In this document: one piece after another, positions 43,601 to 54,245 of the stretch
Layout: the number at the start of each line of letters is the position of its first letter
Numbering within the stretch: the stretch's first letter is position 1
Assembly: GCF_000315625.1 (NCBI RefSeq)
Contig: NW_005434672.1
Span: forward strand, 1,182,155-1,246,154
Direction of reading: 5' to 3'
Length of the DNA: 64,000 bases
Source of the DNA: Guillardia theta CCMP2712
Lineage: Eukaryota > Cryptophyceae > Pyrenomonadales > Geminigeraceae
Made by a program: the position numbers and the translations under genes
Notes under the pieces: model-generated
Database searches by the model: none
Told to the model about the DNA's origin: nothing
What the model saw: the letters and a program-made list of their open reading frames with translations, nothing else

Positions 43601-45735
43601 GCGAGAGAGGAACAGTGCTGTTTGTTCAACTCCAACAGGACAACAAGAGCAGCAAACTGTCGCCTCCTTGCAAGTTGCCGAGCAGAAGATCTCCAACCTC
43701 ACGGCAGAGGCTCGGGCCCTCACCGACAAGCTGGAGGCCCTTGAGAGTGAGCGGGACGAGCAGCGACTTGCGATCTCCACGCTAGAAGAGGAGCGAAGGC
43801 ACATGAGGCAGGCGATGAAGGCAAACGACAAGACGCTGGATGCGCTGGACAAAGTCTTGTTGGAGGTCGAGGCCAACCTCGACGACCTCGAGCAGCGGCA
43901 GTTCGTTATCTCCACCTGGATCAACCAGACCAGGAACGAGAGCGAGAACCGTGAGACTGTCATTCATAGTATGGAAGAGAACTACAAGCATATCGTCAAC
44001 CGATGTAATATGTTGGAGCTCACGATGAAGAGCATGGAGATGGAGAAAGAAACCTTATCCTTTGAAAACCATGACATCAAAGACAAGCTCGAGGTCTGTT
44101 CTGAACTCTTGTTGGTCACCTTTTGATGTCCCTCATGCAGAAATCGAGTTTTGAAAAGAGCATGCTGATTAAATGTCTCGAGAACGCCGAGAAGATCAGC
44201 TGGATTCTTCTTCAGGAAATTGAGAACACAACAGAAGATGTTGAGACCATCTTTTTGTCGTTGCAAGGCAGTCTCGACGAAGGGGAGAACTCCCTGATAT
44301 CCAAGTCAGACCAAGAGCTGTTGCAACAAGGTGATCTGATTTGATGTGACTTGACCACGTTGATCTCGTGATCTTCTCTTTTCAGTCCAGCTGCTTGAGG
44401 TGGTGGCCGAGTCGATGTCCAACACGTCTGAAGCTATTCTTTCATCAATCAAAGAGACGGTTGGCGTTATGAGCCGCAGGAGAGGTCTGCATGTGTTATC
44501 CTCCCCCTCGGCCTTACTCGCTCGCAGCTCTTGACACGTCCGATGCAGCGGATGTTCGGAGGTAGCAGACAAAGTCTCCTTCCCCCCTCCTCACCTTCTT
44601 TCAGATCACACGCCCAGCAAGGGGCTGCTGAGGACCTAGACGGACAAGTGACCTGACGGCTTTTTCTACCGCCTCCTCTGACTGCTCCGTATAGCCTCCC
44701 ACTGATCGAAATTCGGAAATTTCGGGCTTGAGGAAAGAAATTGAAAACCTTCGAGGTGAGCGCGAGAGCGGCAGGCAGGCAGAGCCTTGACTTGCTGGGG
44801 GCAGAGAACTTGGGGGCAGCGGAGTCGTCAAGGATCTCTCTGATCCAGCAGAATGAACAGCTGAAGCAGAGTTTCTACACGAAGCAGAAAGAGCATCTGG
44901 ACCGGCTCAAGCTCGAGAGGGCGAAGGTTGTTGTGCGTCAGGCAGACCCTCAGCTGAGCTGCAGCTTCAGGTGGCAGAGGAGATGTCGTCAGCCTTCAAG
45001 GAGCTCACGACGAGACAAGAAAAGCTCGACCTGCTCTCCTCTGTCCTCTCCTGCATCACCGCCAAGGTTCTTTGCCTTCCCTTCACTCATGCATGAGCAT
45101 CTGACAACGAGCAGGACTCTATCCTCCTCGAAGAATGCAGAGGCAAACGACTGCTTGCTCCTGCTGCCGACCAGAGGCTGCAGGAGCTGATTACTGTGCG
45201 CCTCCCTCCTCCTCTCATGCTCAGCTGACATTTTGTTCAGGAGGAAGGACAGCTCAGGACTCAGCTGGCTGCCTTAGATGCGCAATCTACAAATTCTTCT
45301 ACCGTGTTCCAAGAACCTCTGAAAAAGACGCCGGCAAAGGGAGTTCTCAAGTATTGCCATACCTGTCCTGTCATTTCCTTTCTATTCCTTTCTATTCAGT
45401 GTCCTGCCCTGCCCTGCCCTGCCCTGCCCTGCCCTGCCCTGCCCTGCCCTGCCCTGCCCTCTCCTTTCCTTTCCTTTCCTTTTCTTTCCTTTTCTTCCCC
45501 ATTCCAGTTTTAATTCAAAATCAGGAGGAATTCGATCGAGTCGGACAATGCGATGAACAGTACGAGCGTGTTGGAGGATCAAACTGGTGAGGAGACCGGA
45601 GCAAGAGCATTCACCATTGACGATGACGTTGCAGTGAGCGAGAGGAAGCGAGTTGCGTTCGCCGAGTCAACGGACGATCACGAGTTTGAAGATGTTTTAG
45701 TGGAGATGCATGATGTGGACTCAGTCTCTTTGTAA
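40685..45735 (+). CDS. PDZ domain plus giant coiled-coil protein
   Basis: Exon 1 (40685-40785) and the next two encode a PDZ domain: GIGIRTKDGVLVITDIIENGAAAKS, GLIQVGDVLRAVDGKHVG, then LVGQVGTSVTLTVVRKE after an intron. The phase fits when the introns are taken as GTGATG...AAGCAG and GTGACG...TGCAG. From about 41230 on, nearly all exons encode charged heptad coil, including one 41757-42290 and a long one 42444-44126, with sub-blocks rich in EEKIKE and RREEEE. The last exons (44860-45735) keep the coil, then end in an acidic tail. A CCCTG pentamer array sits in an intron near 45402. The total is well over 1,000 residues. A scaffold role at membrane or cytoskeleton is inferred; family not recognised. 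Exon edges after the third are approximate. Confidence 0.7.
45402..45500 (+). repeat. Pentamer arrays (CCCTG)n then (TTTCC)n
   Basis: About twelve tandem CCCTG units (45402-45460) followed by several TTTCC units. It lies in an intron of the PDZ/coiled-coil gene. Confidence 0.9.
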
Positions 45736-45801
45736 GCAAATGTTGATTCAATGAAATGATACATATTTGACGTCTCAAGGGGGCAAGCATGTAAGAAATA
45801 T

Positions 45802-45869
45802 TTCTGCTCTGCTCTGCTCTGCTCTGCTCTGCTCTGCTCTGCTCTGCTCTGCTCTGCTCTGCTCTGCTG
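45802..45869 (+). repeat. Pentamer array (TCTGC)n
   Basis: About thirteen perfect TCTGC units just beyond the stop codon of the PDZ/coiled-coil gene, in its likely 3' UTR. Confidence 0.95.
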
Positions 45870-46343
45870 TCTCGCTCCATTTGTCTGTTGCATCCGTTTC
45901 AAGGCATTTTTCAGAATGTCTGCTCTCTGTTCTACCCCTTCTTTTTCCAGCCCAAACACCGGTCCTGTGACCTCAATGGTTTCAAAACAAAAAAAAAAAG
46001 CGTCAAGCGCGGAGTCGCTGACCTCCCCGCCCCCCTCCTCTCTGTTCTGTTTCTCCCTCCTCCTGCGACGTTTCCTGTCGTTCCCTTCCTCTCTTCTCGC
46101 CTAGTCTGTCTCTCCTTTCACTCCTTCGCGTTTTGGTTCTTCCGCCCCCCTTCGTCCCGCCTTTCCTGCCCATCCTCCATCTCTCCACTTCTGGTATTTG
46201 CTGTATCTGTCTTTCACAACCCCAGCATTCCCTGGTTTCCTTCCGCGCCTTCCGGAAGCTTTTGCACCATCAAAGCGTGCTTCTCGATGAACTGATTCTT
46301 CTCTCTTGTGTAAGCGTCGTATAGTGTGAACAAGTACACAAAC

Positions 46344-47209
46344 ATGTCAGTTTTCAAAGCAGTCGTATGTGCAGCAATAATTGCTCTCCCGTTATTCTTT
46401 TTGCTTGGAGTATGGTTTGCAGTCTGGAGGTACCGGGTTGTGTCAACCAGGAAGGCACGCTATAAGCTAAAGGCCTCGGAGGAGTCAGAGACCAAAGGTA
46501 TCACGAAGAACAGCAACGGGAACAAACGCGAGAGAAACTCGTATATGTTGAGCTCAAACCTTGTGACTCTGTCACATGACAGACCCGAAAGCAAACATGT
46601 ACCCATGCCAAGACCAACACGAGAGTCAGATGACATAGAAGAATTGATTGAAGCTGAATCCATGTCATCTCCTGTACCAGATATTCAAGAAAAAGTTCAG
46701 CTGCCGAGAAATCCTCGCAGAGCTGACTCTGCAGCAAGGGAGACGGTTGAGGCAAGTCCGATCACCCCAAGATCAGGGTATAACAGGAATAGGGTTCATG
46801 CTGACGATCGCGCTCACAGTCAAGTCTTTCCAAGCCAACGAGAGATCGACAAGGAGGTCATAGACGCCATCTCCCAGGGTACCTCCTGATTCTCCAACCT
46901 CGCTGCTCCCTTTGACTTTGCGTTACAGGAAACCTCTCGAGATTGAAGTCAGCAATAGTGCTGGGGGACATCGGCATCAACGACCCCCTTGACATCAGCA
47001 CGGGCAGGAATGCTCTACACATCGCGTCTGCCACAGGTCGCACAGAGATCGTCTTGTTTCTGCTGGAAGAGGCAGGGGCAGACATCATGTGCAAAGACTT
47101 CTACGGGAAGGATGCACGTTCCTTGGCGCTTCAGAATCATCACTTGGACCTGGCCAACTACTTTGCTCTCTTCCTTGAGGGGCATTTTGAAGAAGAAGAG
47201 TCGTTGTGA
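46344..47209 (+). CDS. Single-pass membrane ankyrin-repeat protein
   Basis: Exons 46344-46878 and 46929-47209 give 271 residues in phase. An N-terminal transmembrane segment (FKAVVCAAIIALPLFFLLGVWFAVW split by no charges, about residues 4-28) is followed by Arg/Lys (RYRVVSTRKARYK), so the rest is probably cytoplasmic. A 130-residue Ser/Glu/Pro-rich linker leads to two ankyrin repeats at the C-terminus (GRNALHIASATGRTEIVLFL, YGKDARSLALQNHHLDLANY). The ATG at 46344 is the first that keeps the hydrophobic segment at the N-terminus. Function unknown; a receptor-anchored adaptor is possible. Confidence 0.72.
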
Positions 47210-47545
47210 TGTCAACTGTCCAACTTCATCGATCTGGGCAGGTGGGAAGGAGCGCTTGTGTCCTTCGCATGGTTTGGTCTTTGACATGTGCCGTACGAAA
47301 GAAACCATCTAGAGCAACGAAGGGGTTGTGATGCAGATAAGAGCGCATTCTGTTCATGCTTCTAGTGTCTGCACACCTCGCCCTTTGAGTTCTATGCTTC
47401 AATTTAATGTAACTGTTTAGTGTAATCATCGAGCAACAGCAAACATCTACTGACAAGCAACAGCTGAGCCTCCTCGTGCAGCTTCCCTCCATAAAGTCCA
47501 GAGCCTCCTGGAAGAGCTCTTCCGTTGCTGAGCAAGTCTCCTCGT

Positions 47546-47890
47546 CTACCTCCGCTCACCATCCCTCGCTCCTTCCTGCCCTCCCTCGTCGTGTCGCTGC
47601 TTGACGGGACCCTGCCGGGAGTAGGGCCAGCTCCACACCCCGACCTGCTTGCACGCTCTCTTCAGCGCCGAAAGAGAAACCCCCTGCCCTCCCCGTCAGT
47701 CCAACGCTCCGCAGCAAGCGAGGAGAGGGTTGGTAGGACTTACGAGCTTGTTGGCAGCGTCGGCCTGTCGGAGAGGGAAGAGGGCGGCGATGTCGAGGAA
47801 GGAGAGGCAGACCGGGCTCTTCTTGAGGTGCAGGAGCTTCTGCACACCGGAGCGTCTGGGGACGATGCGAGCGATGCGAGGCTCGAGCAT
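47546..47890 (-). CDS. RWP-RK domain protein (small)
   Basis: Exons 47890-47744 and 47683-47546 give 94 residues in phase. The RWP-RK core is readable across the splice: CLSFLDIAALFPLRQADAANKL, then GVSLSALKRACKQVGVWSWPYSR, matching the family pattern of an AA..L helix, LK..C...G and a WPYR-type motif (here SWPYSR instead of RWPhRK). RWP-RK proteins are DNA-binding regulators of nitrogen response and gametogenesis in plants and algae (established). The N-terminus could start further upstream, and an alternative intron after GARD (GTGAGC...CTCAG) would replace the stop at 47546 with a longer tail towards 47230. A GGTAGGGTAG word lies 116 bases upstream (CTACCCTACC in sense). Confidence 0.7.
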
Positions 47891-48005
47891 GCGAGTCGAG
47901 AATGAGGGAAGGGGATGGGTAAGGGAGGAGAGGATCGAGGAGCAGGAGAAGCCAGGAGAGTCAGGGGGACGAGGAGGAAGGGAGACAAGGGAGGGATGCG
48001 GTAGA

Positions 48006-48015
48006 GGTAGGGTAG
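48006..48015 (-). promoter_or_regulatory. CTACCCTACC motif upstream of the RWP-RK gene
   Basis: Single motif copy in gene sense, 116-125 bases from the proposed start codon. Positional evidence only. Confidence 0.35.
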
Positions 48016-48859
48016 TCATCAGTCGGTCTCGTGACTTTACTATTCATCCCCATGGCACCCTTGGTCCCTACTGCAGCACCGGACGCATCTTAGAGCTGCA
48101 GTATCTCCTCAGGTCTTATCGGCTACAACTCGTCCCATCCGTCGGTCAGCAGAGTGCCGGTAGGTACCGGTCACCCTGTACTTGTGCTTCCCTGAGCCCT
48201 CACCCATGAAGGCCTTTGATAAGCTGGAGTGGGAGGCTGGTGACACTGAATCTCAGACGAGAGGTGAGGGCGACAACAGAGCATAGGGAGGACATCGCCT
48301 CCGAAGATGAGTTCACCCACGAACCTCACACAGAGGGACACAAAGAGATAAGATTCCAGCAGAAGAAGAGTGCGCACAAGATCTCTCTCAGCAAACGACT
48401 TGTTTGACATGCTTGACCCAAGTCTTTTCTCTGCTTGATCCTGTAAATTCGTAAAGAGATGGGCCGAATCGAAGAATGACTGGCTTTCTTTGCCAAAATC
48501 CAGTTCACGTTGGCAACATCTTTCTCTCACTCTGCATTCGCCTAGAATGCAAGCAGGTTCCTACCAGTCATCTTTATCATGCATATCTTATGACCAAACT
48601 TTCAAGAGCTTTCAGCTATAACATCTTCTTTCCTGCGAACAACCTAAGCCATTTCAATTACACATGGATGAAATCTTCGTTCAACTGAGACATGCAGCCA
48701 TGGCGTCGGGAAGGCTTCATCCTTCGCAGATGATGTCTCAACGGGATTTTGTTTCGAGGCTCGGAAGAGGAGGAAGATGACCATGTGGCAGTGGACACAA
48801 ATCATTCATTTACTATTAATAAAATCAGATACAAGCTCTCCTTCACTCATTTGCTTCAC
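48016..48859. other. Small open stretches, no clear gene
   Basis: A plus-strand start at 48208 (MKAFDKLEWEAGDTESQTR) and an overlapping stretch to 48407 (EHREDIASEDEFTHEPHTEG) look coding-like in composition but sit in different frames, and only a 16-nt gap could join them. It might be a small gene with a missed exon. 48410-48850 shows nothing. Confidence 0.3.
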
Positions 48860-49189
48860 TCATTTGCTTTCAAGGACATCAAACACAAGTTCTCTTGAAG
48901 CTGACACGTCTTCAATCCTCACAAGCCTCCCGCTCCTGTCGATGGAAGGCCTCCATGGGCTTCTGTGCGCTTCCTCGTACAGCATGTAGAGACCCCACGG
49001 CTGGAAATCTCCCCGGCTGTCGATGGAAGAGGCCCAAACATCCTTGACGTGTTCCAGCCGTGGCGATGAGGAGGGGGAGGAGGGCTTGGTTTCATGCTCA
49101 CTGAAGCAGTCGAGGTTTCTCTGCGACGGTTGACAAATGAGATCATTGCGAGAGTGAGAGGAGATATTGGTGCAGCTCAAGCAGGTCAT
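48860..49189 (-). CDS. Hypothetical 109-residue protein
   Basis: An uninterrupted frame starting MTCLSCTNISSHSRNDLICQ and ending FDVLESK. The second half has two similar units (SSIDSRGDFQPWGLYMLYEE and PSIDRSGRLVRIEDV) separated by AHRSPWRP. No family is recognised. It may be the last exon of a longer minus-strand gene that begins beyond 49200. Evidence is residue composition and the internal similarity only. Confidence 0.4.
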   Translation of the reverse strand: MTCLSCTNISSHSRNDLICQPSQRNLDCFSEHETKPSSPSSSPRLEHVKDVWASSIDSRGDFQPWGLYMLYEEAHRSPWRPSIDRSGRLVRIEDVSASRELVFDVLESK

Positions 49190-49547
49190 AGCAAAACACA
49201 GGATTGCTTCAGCGCAGTGCTGGTGGCGTGGAAGGACTCAGAGGGATAGGGAGGATGGGGAGGAGGAACTGATAAAGGCTGCGATCACATGGGACAGATT
49301 CGTATCCAAACTTCTTGGAGGAAGGGGGAACGTAAAGATGTCAAACAACTCGTTTCCATCCGCTGGTCCTTCGTGAAAGCGGGTCTTATGAGATCTCAAC
49401 GCTTTTGTCTGGCTGCCTTGTTTTGACTGTCTCCTATAAAATAGTTTTAGCGGCTCACTGGCCCCTTGGCCGCGTGACCGGAGGACTCCGGGAATATCCG
49501 ACCGATGCGCTAGAAGATCTTGAAGCCTCGTCACTGCTACACTATAA

Positions 49548-50085
49548 CTTAACTTTGAGTAAACTTAGCTACACAATCACACTCACCGTACTATCACTAC
49601 TACAACATTTTTCGTTTTACTCCACTACTGAGTCAGCGGCACGGGCGGCTTCAACGGGGGGGCCGCTGTTGGACCAGACTGAGGCCGCTCCCGGTCGGAG
49701 CCGAGAAGTTCAAGTTGCGGCTCAAATGGCCTCTTGCAGGACGATGGGTGATCCGACTTGCAAACGCATCCGGTCCAGGATCTTTCGTCAGCTCAAGGCC
49801 TCCCTGTCCTACGCTGCCATCATCGCGGGTGCATCCCGGTATGCGTCTCATTCCTTCGGCGGCGGCCACCGCGACATCGCTGGCATGGCGGCGCGGGGGG
49901 ATTGTCCAGCGCGCCGTTAAGTGAAGGTATCAGTTAAGTTTGGGGGACAGCAGTTGGCAGGATTGGGTTTGGTTCTCGCTGTCTTTTCTCTTCTCGCCGT
50001 TTGGCCTGTGCGACAGTGTCAGGGTCAAGCCTCCTCGACTCTCCTGATTGTCCTCGTACTGATCTTTACCTTAACTTTGAGTAAA
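49548..50085. repeat. Segment bounded by a 16-bp direct repeat
   Basis: CTTAACTTTGAGTAAA occurs at 49548-49563 and again at 50070-50085. Between them lie a short GC-rich part (49630-49920) and repeat family B copy 2. The arrangement looks like a 520-bp inserted unit with direct terminal repeats. Confidence 0.55.
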
Positions 50086-50095
50086 GAAAGCTCAA
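49915..50095 (+). repeat. Dispersed repeat family B, copy 2
   Basis: Aligns in order with 22733-22905 (AAGTGAAGG, TATCAGTT, GGGGACAGCAGT, AAGCCTCCTCG, AACTTTGAGT). It is open on the plus strand for 84 codons (LVLAVFSLLAVWPVRQCQG), but the other copy is not, so no gene is called. Confidence 0.75.
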
Positions 50096-50164
50096 AGCCT
50101 GGAAAAGCCTTGATCTTTCTGCAAGTTCGCCGGGAAGTTCAATTGGCGAGGAAAATCCGTTCAC

Positions 50165-50450
50165 CGAGAGACTGAGACGCCGTCCGACGACGAGGCTGGC
50201 CCAGACGGACCGGCCCGGCGCCGGACGGTCCCGGGGGCCCCGGACACCGAGCGTCAGGCCACGGGCCGGGCCGGGCCGGGCCCCGGGGGACTCAGGGCCG
50301 CGAGTCACAGTCGGACCGTCTCAGGCTTCAACGGCCGCTACGGCGTCCGGCCAGGCTGCCGCTCAGCTGTCAGGCCAGTGTGCCGGGCCGCGCGGCCCGG
50401 GCCCCGGTCGGCGCGGCGGGCGCGGCCTGGGCTTGAGGAGGGACGTGGAC
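50165..50450. repeat. GC-rich island 8
   Basis: GGGCCGGGCCGGGCCGGGCC-type runs with GTCCGACG and CTCAGGC words. It follows family B copy 2 directly, as the islands near 22.0-22.7 kb flank families A and B. Confidence 0.5.
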
Positions 50451-50475
50451 CCAGTCTCCCGAAATAGAACGAGCA

Positions 50476-51131
50476 ATGGTGAGTTGCGAGTCTGATGAAG
50501 ATGAAACTGCATGGAGGGAGGGGGAGAAGGATCAGAGGAGGAAGACATGGAGTAGTGGAGCATCAGGAGGGAGGAAGGGGGGAGTGAAGGGGGGCGGAGA
50601 GGGAGGAATGGTGGGAGAGAAAGAGGGAGAGGAGGGGAAAGAAAGCAGATTTCCAAGCAGTGATAAGTGTATAACACCATTACCGATGAGATAAATGAAG
50701 AATGAAGGTAGTATACTTATCCATTATTTTTATGTAGAAGAGGCTCAAAGACGGAAAGAAGGAGAAAGAAGTGAAATAGTCTTGATGCTATAATTGCAGT
50801 TCGCTCTCGCGCAGAAGTACAATGCCTTGAAGGGCCACCAACTCCAAGTCCTTGATGGCAATGGCGAGCCAGAGCTCGACAGGTACTTGTAGTGTGAGAG
50901 CTTATGATGGCCTGACTCGACTGCTCTAGCTACCTCGCCATGCCCAACAACACCTCCGATGGCGACTTGTGGAACCCCCTGACTCGGAGACTTGTATGAT
51001 GTCAACTCGATTGGATGCTGGCTGACGCTGCTGCAGGCTGCGCCATCGCCTACGACACCACCCCAGCATAAGTTTGCCACGGTGATGCGAGAGAGTGCAG
51101 AGCATGAAGCAGGTCAAGTTTATTGTAGAAT
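50476..51131 (+). CDS. Hypothetical gene, 3' exons visible
   Basis: Three joined stretches are readable: an exon from about 50798 (FALAQKYNALKGHQLQVLDG) to the GTACTT donor near 50881, one from about 50931 (YLAMPNNTSDGDLWNPLTRR), and a last one from about 51037 (AAPSPTTPPQHKFATVMRES) ending near 51131. Phases agree. An ATG at 50476 opens a Glu/Gly-rich frame that may be exon 1, but the join is not clear. No domain recognised. It converges on the large unknown minus-strand gene. Confidence 0.4.
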
Positions 51132-51220
51132 ATGACAGCGTAGCAAGTTGTGCTGTCTTGCAAGATCGCGAAGTCTCCTGATGCTCGCAGTCGCTTGAAA
51201 GTTTTTGTTCAGTGTGAAGC

Positions 51221-53937
51221 TCAAGAAGCTGAGTTGATTATCCATCCCTCTCCATCCATACGGTTGGAACCGTTTCGTGTCTCTTCAATCAGTCTTACAA
51301 TTTCTTCCTCCGTCGAATCGTCTGTGCTTCCCGCCTCTTGTTTGTTCTCCGCTTTGGCCTGGCAGCTTCTGTCCATGAGCTCGTTACAGTTTTCCTCCTC
51401 TTTATGCTCCTGCGCCATCTCAAACAGCCTCGTGTAAAACTTGGCGTAGTCCGGGTCAATCCCCTTGCCCTCAACCTTCATCCGTTGAGGTGAAGCATCG
51501 GAAGAGACATCAGAAAACCTTGAACTATGTGAGATTGCATCCTCATCTTCAGAGAGTTCAGAAGATTCTTCCTTGCGATCTCGGTCACCGTCGCTCTCGT
51601 TCTCTTTGCCGTCAAGAGCATCCGAAGAATCTGGTCGGGCCCCAGGCTGAAACATCTTCTGTATGTTCAGCTTCTGACGGAACTTGGCCAGTCTCGCATC
51701 TCTTCTGCTCCATTTCTCCTTCTCCTTCTTCTCCTCCTCCTCCCGTTTCTGTCTGCAGCGTAACCTCTTCCTTCCAAAACCCTCAAGGCTCACCTTGGCC
51801 TCCAGTTTCCGTCGAGCATCTTGAACTCGCTGCGCGGCTCGTTGCATGCAGACAGCCCTGAAGCACAAGAGATTTACAGATTTGACAAGGCAGTAGGGGG
51901 AAACGACCTCATGTGCTGAAGGTATTTGGCCTCCTCTGAGTCCAACCCATTCGTTGGCTCGTCTGCTCGGGAAGAACGATCTGAGGAATGTCAGGAGAGG
52001 AACAGACAGGCAGTCGTATGTCACCTGATGATTCTTTCTTGAACCTTTCAAGCAGGTTCTTCTGTAGCATGCTCTTTGTTTTCATCTGTAGCATCTGCAG
52101 CTTCTCTTTCTTGAGAGCTTTTTCCTGCCGCTGTGCTTCCTCCTCCTTTGACTTGGCATTCTTCAACTCTGCTGCAGCTTTCCTCGCTCTTTCTGCAATC
52201 TTCCGCTTGTCCTTTCGAGAAGAAGGTTGCAACCTACTGAAAGCAGAAGCTGAGTTTCCAGCTCCTGGGTCTGTTGCTGCTGTTGCTTGGCCTGCTTGTA
52301 ATCTTGAACCTTCTCCTCGGTCTTGGTTGTTCGAGCTAGGAGGTGCCAAGTTCTGTCTAGTTGTTTGGTCACGCGAAGATTTCTTAATAGCAATATGAGG
52401 ACCAGGACTAGAATGGCCGGGAATGAGAAGAGGAGGAACTGCATTGCGAGGAGGTATTGGACGGGGAGGAGAATGAGGCATAGGATGTGACGCATGAGAA
52501 AGATGTTGAGCGGGAGGGTGTAGTGCAGGGCGATGGAAGGCAGTAAGAGGAGATTCATGCTTTGTTTCGCCATCATCTCTCGTCCTGGAAGAGAAAGTCA
52601 AGTCGAACAGCCCGCTCTTGCTATCCGAACTCTCCGAAGGAATCGGGCTCGTTCCAGGATGAAATTTTGGTTTCTCCGGTGGGGCAGATGGCCGGGGATG
52701 AGAGCCATTGGGTTTCGGAAATGAAGACGCCAGAGGGTCAGGATGTTCAGGGCTGACAACCTTAAGAATTCCTTGACCCTTTGCTTTCAGGGGTTTGCTC
52801 GTAGGAGTGGCAAATGCTTCTGATAAATTGATCGTTGGATATTTGCTGGACACGTTCTCCTTGGAGTTCTTCCTCGATCCCTCATGCTCTCCTGTGCGAG
52901 GCTCTGTCAGTTTATAGGAGAGAGGAAGAGTGAAGACATGAACCTCTGCCACATGATGGTGAGACCGGAGGAACAACTACTCTTTGGTATGGAGGGACCC
53001 CTTCCATTCCAGACTGCACATGGCGAAAGATTCTGTTTCGTCCCTCCTGATCTTTTGATGCACTTAATCCTCGACTCTTCTTACATGATAGAGGTTGATG
53101 GTCTGGTTTCTTCGAAGAAGAAACTTGTGATATGTATTCTTTTCTCCTCTTGTCTTTGTGCCACACCAAGTAAGCATTGCAGTGCTGGACAAGCTGAGGG
53201 ATTCCCAGCGCCATTCCAGCGGTGATCAAAGAATTAATCCCAGAAGAACTGAATCCAATCCACTCACACCTGCTAGCAAGCTCCAACTCTCTTTGTGTCT
53301 CAAGTTCGTGAGATTGATTGAGGAGGGAATATCCAGCAAATTCGCTGCTGATCATGTTCCTAAGTCTCGCAATGACAGCGAAATCCTTGAGGATCTCTTC
53401 GTCAAGGTTGATCACTCTCTCTGATCTCTCCGCCAAATTCCTTCGGATTTCCTGCAAAGCCACGGAATGTTGCCTGCTGGTCAGAGCACCTGCAAGCGAT
53501 GCAATCTTGTGTCTGAGCACCAAAATCTCGTTCACTTCTCTCGAGCTCGCAGCATCGACGAGAGATCTTCGAATCGAGTTCAGCGCTCCCATCACCGTCT
53601 CCATCTGTGCCTGACAAGTAGCTGAATCACGCACCATAGCATCTTCTTCCACTCTCTCAGCACATGACTTCCAATCCTCGAAAATTTTCGGGTTTTGTAA
53701 GTAACCAATCAGTCTTTGTGCAAAGCTGATGTCGAAAAGTTCATCAGTGTTCCGTATAAATCCGTAGCAATCCAGAAGCCATTGCTCGACCATCCTCTCG
53801 TCAACGTCGAAGCTGCCTTCTCGCTCGCTCTCGAGGAAGCGTTTTCGAATCAGGTCGCTACCTCGGACCACACACGCAAACTCCTCCTCACTTAGCTGGA
53901 GAGCAGCTGACGGACGAGAAGCCTCGCCCTCGATCAT
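51221..53937 (-). CDS. Large unrecognised protein, multi-exon
   Basis: The N-terminal exon from the ATG at 53937 is mostly helical (EEEFACVVRGSDLIRKRFLE, WLLDCYGFIRNTDELFDIS, HCNAYLVWHKDKRRKEYI). After an intron near 52910-52990, a Ser/Pro-rich disordered exon follows (52910-52030), which includes a charged coil (KIAERARKAAAELKNAKSKE). Two more splices (clean phase: KKESS-DRSSRADEPTNGLDS, then YLQHM-RAVCMQRAAQRVQDA) lead to a basic then acidic C-terminus with PDYAKFYTRLFEMAQEHKEE near the end. Total is about 850 residues. An in-frame ATG at 53991 is an alternative start. I recognise no family; the clean splices and long frames make the gene itself certain. A GGGGTGGGGTAG word lies about 160 bases upstream. 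Confidence 0.65.
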
Positions 53938-54245
53938 GTGCCAGCTCCATCCTCCCTCCCTCCTCCTCCACCCCCATCCCCTTCTCACCATCTCGCTAAC
54001 CCATCCTGCTTGGTGCCATCGTACGGATCAGAGTTTGACGCAGCCGTTACAAAGGGGGTTACACAAAGGCAGCCGTTGTCAGGCGGTCTCTCGGGGTGGG
54101 GTAGTTCAGTGATGTTTGGGGGGTACACCGATCCCCCGGCGGCGTGGGCCCCGGGCCTCCGTTCTTTTCATGCAGCAGTGCCAGTATATGATCGCCGTCT
54201 CACTGCCAGCCATACTTCGCCGTAACAGCAAGAGGCGTCCGTCGA

